Origin: an uncultured Neokomagataea sp.
GTDB lineage: Bacteria > Pseudomonadota > Alphaproteobacteria > Acetobacterales > Acetobacteraceae
Direction: 5' to 3'
NCBI RefSeq assembly: GCF_946476835.1
Contig: NZ_CAMKWA010000002.1
Coordinates: 204,231 to 268,230 of the forward strand
Length of the DNA stretch: 64,000 bases
Below are positions 9,445 through 16,961 of the stretch, in pieces. Below the pieces are notes generated by a model. The model was not told the origin of the DNA, did not search any database, and was given only the letters and a program-made list of their open reading frames with translations. How positions within the stretch are numbered: position 1 is the first letter of the stretch; each line of letters begins with the position of its first letter. Position numbers and translations under genes: made by a program.

Positions 9445-10380
9445 TTATTCCTTCATATTCATGTCAGACATGCTACCTGCGCCAGCAGCCGGCATGTGCA
9501 TGACCTTACCGGTCGTTTTTTCAACCATCATGCCATTATTGTACTTAGCCACGATCCCGTCGAAGAGTTCAGGCTGGACATGAGAGAAATAATGAACCGG
9601 TGCTGCTTCTTGCGGAGCGGCATAGCTAGGATAAGAGGCGGTATCCAACCCATCTGGGCTCGACTTCACCTTCTCAACCCACGCATCGAAGCTAGGCTTA
9701 TCCATTGCCAACGTACGGAAATTCATATCCGAGAAACCGCGACCACTGTAGTGAGACGCCTCGCCCAAATAATTACCCGCTACACTTGCCAGAAGATGCA
9801 ACTGCGTTTGCTGACCCGGCATGACGTAAATCATGGAACCAAGACGCGGAATAAAGAACGATGTCATGACTGTATCAGACGTCATTTCAAAGTTCAGAGG
9901 CGTATTGGTTGGGACAGCCAATTGGTTGATGGTTGCAATCCCTTGATCTGGATAAATAAACAGCCACTTCCAGTCGAGAGAAACAACCTGAACGTTCAAA
10001 GGTTTAACGTTCCCAGTCGTTTGTAATGGGCGATATGGGTCATACGCATGCGTACTCCACCAAGAGATCGCACCCAAAACAAGAATAATAATAGCTGGAA
10101 TACCCCATACAAAGATTTCAATCTTCGTGGAATGATCCCATGTTGGCAGGTATTCTGCTTGTTTATTGGAAGCACGATACTTCCAAGCAAAAACCAGTGT
10201 CGCAATAATAGTTGGAATCACGATCAACAGCATGATCACGAACTCAAGGATCATGACCTTACTGTCCATTTCTGCAATCGGACCAGCAGGTTGAAGCAGA
10301 TCAACCGTACAGCCCGAAAGCATCAGCGCTGGCAACGCTGGGAGATATCGCCAGGATTTCTTCATCGGTCCTGCTTTCAT
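9445..10380 (-). CDS. cyoA: Cytochrome bo3 ubiquinol oxidase subunit II, lipoprotein
   Basis: First gene of the operon, 311 residues. The N-terminus is a lipoprotein signal ending in a lipobox (LMLSGC), followed by two transmembrane helices and a periplasmic cupredoxin domain. The Cys pair that binds the CuA centre in cytochrome c oxidases is absent, as expected for a quinol oxidase. ATG 10380 has GGAA with 6-nt spacing; ATG 10365 (MKKSW) is also possible but its ribosome site is too close. A still longer frame reaches 10452 without a ribosome site. Confidence 0.94.
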   Translation of the reverse strand: MKAGPMKKSWRYLPALPALMLSGCTVDLLQPAGPIAEMDSKVMILEFVIMLLIVIPTIIATLVFAWKYRASNKQAEYLPTWDHSTKIEIFVWGIPAIIILVLGAISWWSTHAYDPYRPLQTTGNVKPLNVQVVSLDWKWLFIYPDQGIATINQLAVPTNTPLNFEMTSDTVMTSFFIPRLGSMIYVMPGQQTQLHLLASVAGNYLGEASHYSGRGFSDMNFRTLAMDKPSFDAWVEKVKSSPDGLDTASYPSYAAPQEAAPVHYFSHVQPELFDGIVAKYNNGMMVEKTTGKVMHMPAAGAGSMSDMNMKE

Positions 10381-10770
10381 CTTCCGTTCCGGCAGTGAGC
10401 AAAGAATAGAAAGAGCGATGGCGTATAGGGTGCCCCAAGAACACGCGAACACTCCAACACCTTGGCTACCCCCTTCTCAAAATTAGCATCAGGCCCCGAT
10501 CTATCGGTTCCCGCATAACAAACAACAGAGGCACACAGGTCTCTCGTCTCCGTTTATTTCCGCCTGAATTGGCTGAAACACAAGGTTTTTTGCACCCTCC
10601 ACCAATGAGAACCAGAGCGGTACTTTTGAAAAACATCGCCTTATAAATGGCAGTTTTTAGCCACATTCAGTGAAATACTCTCACAACTTCGTATTTTTAC
10701 ATTACAATTTTTTAATGTGTACTAAACTTGATCTAATTAAATATTTAAGACCATTTTAGTCCATGATACA
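10381..10770. other. Intergenic region upstream of cyoA
   Basis: About 390 bp without a convincing gene between divergent... rather, between cyoA and the terminator of the next minus-strand gene. It should hold the cyo promoter. The part 10660-10770 is strongly AT-rich. A TTGAT half site at 10738-10742 has no good partner, so I do not call it an FNR site. Confidence 0.45.
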
Positions 10771-10801
10771 CAAAAAAAAGCGACCTATTCAGGCCGCTTT
10801 T
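10771..10801 (-). terminator. Terminator of the BI-1 family gene
   Basis: On the minus strand, AAAGCGGCC/GGTCGCTTT (one G-U pair, 6-nt loop) is followed by a run of T, about 30 nt after the stop codon. Confidence 0.85.
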
Positions 10802-10831
10802 GATAGAAATCAATTATTCGTGAAATTTTTA

Positions 10832-11602
10832 TTAGTCGTTATTTCCTGAACGAACTCCAAAGAACTGAAGCATATACTGGAATAGATTAATAAAATTCAG
10901 ATACATAGACAGAGCATCATAAATGCTGAGCCGCGCAACGGTCTCCGCATCATAATTAAAAGCCATGTTTTGATAACTAACCTTAATACGCTGCGTGTCA
11001 TAAGCGGCCAATAACGTGAATACGCCAACCCCCACAACAGACGACAACATGCTAACAGCCGAACTATGCAAGAAAATATTCACTAAAGACGCCACTAGCA
11101 GGCCAATCAGCCCCATCAGCAAAAACGACCCCAGACGCGCCAAGCTTGTACGCGTGGTGTAACCCCACAACGCCATCGCAGCGAACATGGTTGCGCTAAT
11201 GAAAAAGGCCCGTGCAACCGAAACGCCAGTATAGCTCAACAAAATATTCGCGAGACTCGCACCCATTGTTGCACTGAACACAAGAAAAAGCGCCTGCACT
11301 GCCGGTCGGGACAGACGATTAATCCCAAATGACAACACAAACACAAAAACCATCGGCGCAAAAATGGCGAGATCACCGAGCAATGTTGGGCGTTGCACCA
11401 CCATTCCATTGGGTAGAACAACACCATGGAAAAACAATGCATGCAGCGCCGTCTCTGCAACGGCATACGCAACAGCACCCGTTATAACGAGGCCGAGAGC
11501 CATCCAGTTAAACACGCGGCACATATACGCACGCAGACCATCATCAAGATTGCCGACCCCGGCTTGAACGCCAGCTCTGCCGAAATTGGTATTAAACGCC
11601 AT
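10832..11602 (-). CDS. Bax inhibitor-1 (BI-1/YccA) family membrane protein
   Basis: 256 residues with about seven transmembrane helices; the N-terminus (LRAYMCRVFNWMALGLVITG) and the late YDTQRIKVSYQ are typical of the BI-1 family. Homologues in bacteria include YccA, which modulates the FtsH protease, and others proposed as ion leak channels. Which role applies here is not visible. The gene is monocistronic, divergent from the ThpR-like gene, and ends at its own terminator. Confidence 0.88.
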   Translation of the reverse strand: MAFNTNFGRAGVQAGVGNLDDGLRAYMCRVFNWMALGLVITGAVAYAVAETALHALFFHGVVLPNGMVVQRPTLLGDLAIFAPMVFVFVLSFGINRLSRPAVQALFLVFSATMGASLANILLSYTGVSVARAFFISATMFAAMALWGYTTRTSLARLGSFLLMGLIGLLVASLVNIFLHSSAVSMLSSVVGVGVFTLLAAYDTQRIKVSYQNMAFNYDAETVARLSIYDALSMYLNFINLFQYMLQFFGVRSGNND

Positions 11603-11768
11603 GACACCTTATTTTCCAGTTGGGCCCTATCGTAACACAAGGGCGCTTGACGAACCCTGCTGGCTCGCCGGTACACTCTATGAATGTGGGGTTTTTCTGA
11701 TCATCGTCAAGAAATCCTGCATCCATAAACCGTCTTTTTGCGGTTATAGCCTTTCAGGGAGCGCCACT

Positions 11769-12335
11769 GTGAGACTTTTCGTCGCCCTCGACCTTTCCGA
11801 CGCCCTGCGTGAGGAACTCGCCCTCCTCCGTGGATCACTCCCCAATGTTCAGTGGATTCCCAAAGATAATTACCACCTCACCTTACGCTTCATTGGAGAA
11901 GTCTCTGCCCGCGCAGATCAAGACGATATAGACCTCGCCCTCTCCCGCTTATCATGGGAGCCATTTGACCTTTCCCTTCTTGGTGCTGGACTGCGCGAAA
12001 ATACAACCAACGATACGCTCACAATTCATGTTGAACGCAGCGAGGCACTGACCAACCTTCAAGCCAACATTGAAAAGCACCTTCGCCGCGCAGGATGCAC
12101 AACCCTACGTAAACGCTTTCACCCCGAGATTGCCCTTGGTCACCTCAGCTCTTCACGCCGCGAAGAAGCAGCCCGCTGGGTCCAAGCGCATAACCTCTTC
12201 CGCAGCGCCCCCATGAATGTGCAGCACGTCACACTCTTTGAGAGCCTCAAAGGCTTTGGACAGCACACCTACGTTCCACAAGCCGAATATGCTTGGTGCC
12301 CGGATATGCCACTCGTCCCAGAATACGAGGACTAA
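11769..12335 (+). CDS. thpR: ThpR-like RNA 2',3'-cyclic phosphodiesterase (2H family)
   Basis: 188 residues from a GTG at 11769 with AGGGAG seven bases upstream; the open frame runs further up without support. The fold is recognisable from RLFVALDL, YHLTLRFIGE, and the late VTLFES. Members of the 2H family use two HxTx motifs to open 2',3'-cyclic phosphates or act on RNA 2'-5' bonds. The first motif (HLTL, about residue 40) is intact. The second, which in E. coli ThpR reads HPHITL, reads HPEIAL here, so both its His and Thr are replaced. Catalysis may be lost or changed. Confidence is for the family, less for activity. Confidence 0.82.
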   Translation: MRLFVALDLSDALREELALLRGSLPNVQWIPKDNYHLTLRFIGEVSARADQDDIDLALSRLSWEPFDLSLLGAGLRENTTNDTLTIHVERSEALTNLQANIEKHLRRAGCTTLRKRFHPEIALGHLSSSRREEAARWVQAHNLFRSAPMNVQHVTLFESLKGFGQHTYVPQAEYAWCPDMPLVPEYED

Positions 12336-12345
12336 AACACCTAAA

Positions 12346-12372
12346 CGTCAGGCGTTAATGCAGCGCCTGACG
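12346..12372. terminator. Hairpin between convergent thpR and marC-family genes
   Basis: Perfect 9-bp arms CGTCAGGCG/CGCCTGACG (12346-12354 with 12364-12372). The marC-family stop codon lies in the loop. Only the minus strand has a T-rich tail (TTTAGGTGTTTT), so it is a better terminator for that gene. Confidence 0.6.
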
Positions 12373-13053
12373 CACCGCTGCGGTGACAAATCCTGAAACC
12401 CCAGACGCTAAAATCTGCACACCAATCGCCAGCAAGATCAAAGCCGCCAAACGGCTCACAATACGCGCACCTGTCACACCTAAGAACGACACAACGCGCT
12501 CAGCATAAGAATACAAAACTGCAATCAATAGCGCCATTGCCGTTGCCGCCACAGAAATACCAATGAGATAATGCATCTCAGGCATGGCATCCGGCCGCGA
12601 TGTACTCAGCGCAATCGCAACGGAAATACTCCCCGGCCCCACCGTAAAAGGCATCGCCAATGGGAAAAAAGCGTGTTCCTGCAAATCCAACGCTGACGCC
12701 GTCCGTCCGCCTTGCAAGGCCTGGCGTTCTTTGCGTTCTTCATTCACTTTAGGCTGCTGCAACATCACCCACGCACGCGCTACAACGACCAAACCGCCCG
12801 TTACACGTAGAGCATCCATGCTGATACCAAAAAAGTGGAGGATCCAGCGCCCTCCCCATAATGATACCAACAAAATAATAAGCGAGTTGAGGGCAACCGA
12901 GCGGGCTAAAACCAGCACATCCCGCCGCTCTCGGCCTTCTGTCGCCTGCGCGAAGATCATAGACGCCCCAAAAGGGTTAATGATCGAAAACAACGCAGGA
13001 AATGCAATGAGCCAAGCTGTTACGGCATCTGCAAAACTAGAAGACAAAGTCAC
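12355..13053 (-). CDS. MarC family integral membrane protein
   Basis: 232 residues with six predicted transmembrane helices and the family's paired motifs INPFGA (about residue 25) and MPFTVGPGSI. MarC-family proteins are multi-pass inner-membrane proteins; the name comes from the marRAB locus but resistance roles have not held up, and transport activity is unproven for most. The GTG start overlaps the mprF stop as GTGA, so translation is coupled to the upstream mprF and lysK genes. That coupling may only reflect operon packing. Confidence 0.85.
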   Translation of the reverse strand: MTLSSSFADAVTAWLIAFPALFSIINPFGASMIFAQATEGRERRDVLVLARSVALNSLIILLVSLWGGRWILHFFGISMDALRVTGGLVVVARAWVMLQQPKVNEERKERQALQGGRTASALDLQEHAFFPLAMPFTVGPGSISVAIALSTSRPDAMPEMHYLIGISVAATAMALLIAVLYSYAERVVSFLGVTGARIVSRLAALILLAIGVQILASGVSGFVTAAVRQALH

Positions 13054-15158
13054 GATTGAACCGCGCGCGCAAAATCATCCGACCGAGCGGCTCGACGGCG
13101 TGCCAAACGCTCTTCTCCCATAAGAAAAGCTTTAACACGGCGGTAGTCCTCAGTAAGGCAACATATAGCACCGCGTTCACCCGCGGGGCAAACCGTCAAA
13201 CCCAAATCATTATAAACAGCCATCAAAGACGGACCGACCTGCACAAAGGCCAAGTGCTTGCCTTCTTGCAGCGCAAAATCCCGCAAGCGCCAGATGGCGG
13301 CAATCGCATTCCGCTCTGCACCAGCAGGGTCCCCCAAACCAATAATAAATTGACCTGCGCGCAAGAAAGGAATGGCTGCTTTCCCCGCTTCATCCAATAA
13401 TAAACCATTAGGACGACGCGGCGTGAACTCCTGCAAGGCACGTGGCAAATTCCGATAAAGAGCCTCGTTATCTTGCGTCCAGTCTTCGAAACGTATCCGC
13501 GCACGGCGCATCCCAACCCGCAGTGCCACCAAGCCGCACACCGCAGACAGTGCCAGAAACCAACGCCCAACAGCCGTATGGGCGTCATAAATCATGGCAC
13601 GCCACCAGATTGGCCCCAAATGACGCTCCATCGCCACCCATGCGACCCCCACAAGACCCAACACCCACAATGTGACCGGCGCGAGCATAAAAGGCGTCAA
13701 TGGCGCAGAGAGCAAATGAGCTCGTCGGTAATAACAATTTCGGAACGGCAGCAGCAGAACCAACGCCATAATTGGCCCCAGCACAGCCAATACAGGCGCA
13801 CCACGTAGCAGCAACAGCACAATAGAGGCCAACAAAACGCCTGTGGACACTTTCCACGCCAAGGCCACACGTTGCTGCAGCCCCAAAGCCAACCCTACAA
13901 GTGCAACACCCATCACCGTTAACGACAGGCCCGACAATTGGACGATAGCCGCCCAAAACACCCCGTGCAACGGCGGCAGCCGCGCCCATAAGGTATAAAC
14001 AACCAACACGACACCAATGGTCGCTTGCACCCCAGAAGCAACCGCTACCGAGAAATCGGCCTCAGATTCCAAGAGCACCTGACTAGGCCGCATCCGTTGG
14101 CGAATTTGCCCTGCTGAAACAAGCGCTTGCTCACCCCGCAAGAACAACTCATGCCCGGCAAACATCAAACCTGCCATCACGAGCGGAATGATGTAGTAAA
14201 ATAATCGGAACACCAAAATGGCGCCCATAATCTCTGCAACGGGCAAATAAGGCCGCAGCGCAAAAATCATCGCACCATCAAAAACGCCCAAACCACCCGG
14301 TACATTCGCCATCAGCCCCGCTGTGTACGAGGCGATATAAATGGCCAAAAATGTCCCAAAGCCAAAATGAGCTTGCGGCGGAAGATGTGGCAAAACCGCA
14401 TACGCTATCAGCGCAGTCGCGGCCATATCCGCAGCACTCACAACAATCTGAGAAAAGGCAATGCGCGTACGCGGCACTTCAATCACATGTCCGCGGATAG
14501 TCACGGCCCGGCCCAAACGGGACAACACCAAATACACGCCCAAAACCAACCAGCACCCCACACCAATAGCCTGCAAAACAGGCGTAGGCATATGAATAAA
14601 GGAGGGCACAGCATGCGGCTCAAGTAAGAAAATTGAGCCAATCAGCGCGCATGTACCAAGCAAATACGTCGCTGAACAAAAACCTATAATCTGTGCAATC
14701 TGTCCCGGCGCGACACCCCAACTCCGATAAAGCCGAAAGCGCACAGCCGCCCCAGAAATCGCGGCACAACCTAAATTATGGGACAGAACATAAGAACAAA
14801 AGGCAGCAAAAGCTGACCGCCGATAAGACACATCAGCCCGCACATGCACGCAGGCCAAATAATCGTAAAATGATAAAACAAAATACGACAGAAACGTCGC
14901 AGCGGCCCCTGCCACAAGGGCATGGTGCGGTATTCCCGCAAGGCTATGGCCAATATCCTTCAGCGATAAGTGCTTTAACTCACGCCAAATGACCGTCACG
15001 GCCGCGATAAGCAGCACCACACCAACCAATGCCGGAGCCCGCGCCAAAAGGCGCCGCCACCGAGGGGGAGCAACACATTCCTCCCCCTCACACGCCAAGT
15101 CCGGTTCCTCTGGTGCTGCCGGCGTCACCGACCACTCCTCGTCAGCGGACTTGCTCAT
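13050..15158 (-). CDS. mprF: MprF-type lysyl-phosphatidylglycerol synthase/flippase, synthase domain truncated
   Basis: 702 residues. The first 540 or so form a multi-helix membrane region of the MprF flippase type, with YRSWGVAPGQIAQII and GGLGVFDGAM. After it comes the start of the cytosolic synthase domain (LPRALQEFTPRRPNG, FIIGLGDPAG, QVGPSLMAVYNDLGL), but the protein stops after about 140 residues of a domain that normally has about 300. The missing part is the second GNAT-like half that in studied enzymes binds lysyl-tRNA. The end is a clean stop overlapping the marC-family GTG, with no remnant downstream, so this is not a simple frameshift. It may still flip lipids, or depend on a partner. 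It starts 5 nt after lysK, the gene for the enzyme that would make its substrate. Confidence 0.85.
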   Translation of the reverse strand: MSKSADEEWSVTPAAPEEPDLACEGEECVAPPRWRRLLARAPALVGVVLLIAAVTVIWRELKHLSLKDIGHSLAGIPHHALVAGAAATFLSYFVLSFYDYLACVHVRADVSYRRSAFAAFCSYVLSHNLGCAAISGAAVRFRLYRSWGVAPGQIAQIIGFCSATYLLGTCALIGSIFLLEPHAVPSFIHMPTPVLQAIGVGCWLVLGVYLVLSRLGRAVTIRGHVIEVPRTRIAFSQIVVSAADMAATALIAYAVLPHLPPQAHFGFGTFLAIYIASYTAGLMANVPGGLGVFDGAMIFALRPYLPVAEIMGAILVFRLFYYIIPLVMAGLMFAGHELFLRGEQALVSAGQIRQRMRPSQVLLESEADFSVAVASGVQATIGVVLVVYTLWARLPPLHGVFWAAIVQLSGLSLTVMGVALVGLALGLQQRVALAWKVSTGVLLASIVLLLLRGAPVLAVLGPIMALVLLLPFRNCYYRRAHLLSAPLTPFMLAPVTLWVLGLVGVAWVAMERHLGPIWWRAMIYDAHTAVGRWFLALSAVCGLVALRVGMRRARIRFEDWTQDNEALYRNLPRALQEFTPRRPNGLLLDEAGKAAIPFLRAGQFIIGLGDPAGAERNAIAAIWRLRDFALQEGKHLAFVQVGPSLMAVYNDLGLTVCPAGERGAICCLTEDYRRVKAFLMGEERLARRRAARSDDFARAVQS

Positions 15159-15163
15159 AGGCC

Positions 15164-16783
15164 TTAACCCTGCTCACCCTCGCTGGACGGACGCGCCAGC
15201 GCAGTACGGATCAACTCAACCGTTTCTTTTAAGCCGAACAAAGAGGCGAAAATACCAAAACGTGGCCCTTCGCTCTGGCCCAAAAGCACCTCGTAAAGGC
15301 AGCCAAACCACGACCGCAACTCAGATTTTTCGAAGTAGCGCTTACCCACTTCAAAGACGACATCTTGCACGGCTACTGGCAGAGTAGAAACGTCCAGCTT
15401 GTCCAGTTCTACGGCCAAGTCTTCAAGGCCACGACGCTCACGGTCCGTCGGTTCACGATACGTCTTATTCGGTGACACTTGTTCAGTGAAATACGTTAAC
15501 GCACAGCCAACCAACCGATCCACATAAGGATGTGTCTCAGGCGACAAGGTCGGATCATAACGGCGCAGGAACTTCCACAACGTCTCCGTATCACGCGCAT
15601 TCGCCACATTCGCGAGGTTCAACAGCGCCGTGTAGGAGACGGGGCTAGTATCTTCCGGGCGAATAGTCCCACCATGAATGGACCAAACCGGGTTCGCCTT
15701 GAGGTCATCGCCCTCTTGCTGCCCTGCCTTACCCACTAAGGTCAGATAATCATCTGTCGCACGCGGAATCACATCAAAGAACAGACGCTTCGCACGGGTC
15801 GGCTGTTGGAACATATACTGTGCCAAGCTTTCCGGCGTACCGTAACGCAGCCACTCCTCAACGGACAAACCATTGCCCTTAGACTTACTAATCTTCTGCC
15901 CTTGCGCATCCAAGAACAGTTCATAAGTCAAACCCGCTGGCGGCTCTTTACCCAAAATACGGCAAATTTTGGAGGACAGACGCACACTGTCGATCAAATC
16001 CTTACCAGACATTTCGTAATCAACGCCCAGCGCATACCAGCGCATAGCCCAGTCCGCTTTCCACTGCATCTTGGCCTGACCACCAAGCACAGAGGTCTCA
16101 AAACGCTTACCGTTTTCATCGTCCCACACCACAGTCCCCGCATCCGGGTCGACCTTAATGATGGGCACTTGCATGACCTGACCCGTTTCCGGGTGGATCG
16201 GTAAAACAGGAGAGTACGTCGCCCGGCGGTCTGGGCCTAGGGTTGGGATAATAGTTGCAACGACTTCATCATGCACTTCCAGCATACGACGCAGCGCCGC
16301 ATCGAAGGTGCCATTCGTGTAGTAATCTGTGGCAGACGCAAATTCGTATTGGAAACCAAAGCTGTCGAGGAACTGGCGCAAACGCGCATTATTATGCGCG
16401 GCAAAACTATCATACTCGCCAAATGGGTCCGGAATCCGCGTCAACGGCAAACCAAGATGCTTCGCCAACATCTCTTGCTGCGGCACATTGGTTGGTACCT
16501 TACGCAAGGCATCCATATCATCCGAGAATGCCAAAAGACGCGTCGAACGACCTGTCAGCGCTTCATAGGCCTTACGCACCCACGTCGTACGGGCGACTTC
16601 GCCAAACGTACCAATATGCGGCAGACCAGAGGGGCCATAGCCCGTCTCCAGCAATGCAGGTTTATCCGCATCACGTTTGCCAACATGCTCGGCAATCTTG
16701 CGGGCCTCCTCAAAAGGCCATGCTTTCGGGAGCGGCGCGGACGCAGCGGGGCGGGGGGTTGTAGAAGAGTTCTGCTTTTCCAT
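15164..16783 (-). CDS. lysK: Class I lysyl-tRNA synthetase
   Basis: 539 residues. Charges tRNA-Lys with lysine. It belongs to the class I (archaeal-type) enzymes found in many Alphaproteobacteria instead of the class II LysS. The class I signatures are visible as HIGTFGE (HIGH-type, about residue 56) and KISKSKG (KMSKS-type, about residue 300), with an alpha-helical C-terminal anticodon-binding region. The gene leads a run lysK-mprF-marC with a 5-nt gap and then an overlap, which fits supply of lysyl-tRNA for lipid modification as well as for translation. Confidence 0.95.
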   Translation of the reverse strand: MEKQNSSTTPRPAASAPLPKAWPFEEARKIAEHVGKRDADKPALLETGYGPSGLPHIGTFGEVARTTWVRKAYEALTGRSTRLLAFSDDMDALRKVPTNVPQQEMLAKHLGLPLTRIPDPFGEYDSFAAHNNARLRQFLDSFGFQYEFASATDYYTNGTFDAALRRMLEVHDEVVATIIPTLGPDRRATYSPVLPIHPETGQVMQVPIIKVDPDAGTVVWDDENGKRFETSVLGGQAKMQWKADWAMRWYALGVDYEMSGKDLIDSVRLSSKICRILGKEPPAGLTYELFLDAQGQKISKSKGNGLSVEEWLRYGTPESLAQYMFQQPTRAKRLFFDVIPRATDDYLTLVGKAGQQEGDDLKANPVWSIHGGTIRPEDTSPVSYTALLNLANVANARDTETLWKFLRRYDPTLSPETHPYVDRLVGCALTYFTEQVSPNKTYREPTDRERRGLEDLAVELDKLDVSTLPVAVQDVVFEVGKRYFEKSELRSWFGCLYEVLLGQSEGPRFGIFASLFGLKETVELIRTALARPSSEGEQG

Positions 16784-16961
16784 GATTACCCCAAAAGGTA
16801 GGCAGCCACGTTTCTCCGGTCAAGCAATACGCAGAGTAACACAGCATTTAGTTCCCTTTCTAAGGTATCAAAACGCGTCATTTTTCTCAAATCGTACCAT
16901 TTTCACGATCCGTTCTGCTTTTCCCTCGCAGTGTTCTGCCCCTCAGGGTAAACTCCCAACA

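Noticed and set aside
7226..10026. Long open frames on the plus strand opposite cyoB and cyoA (up to 215 codons)
   Set aside because: They are rich in His, Arg and Gln, as expected from reading GC-rich membrane-protein genes backwards, and show no ribosome sites or recognisable domains.
10728..10750. FNR-like half site in the region upstream of cyoA
   Set aside because: TTGAT is followed by CTAATTAAA, so the second half does not match, and the site is about 350 bp from the cyoA start.
13050..13060. MprF truncation as a simple frameshift
   Set aside because: No continuation of the synthase domain is found in other frames downstream; the space is fully used by the intact MarC-family gene.
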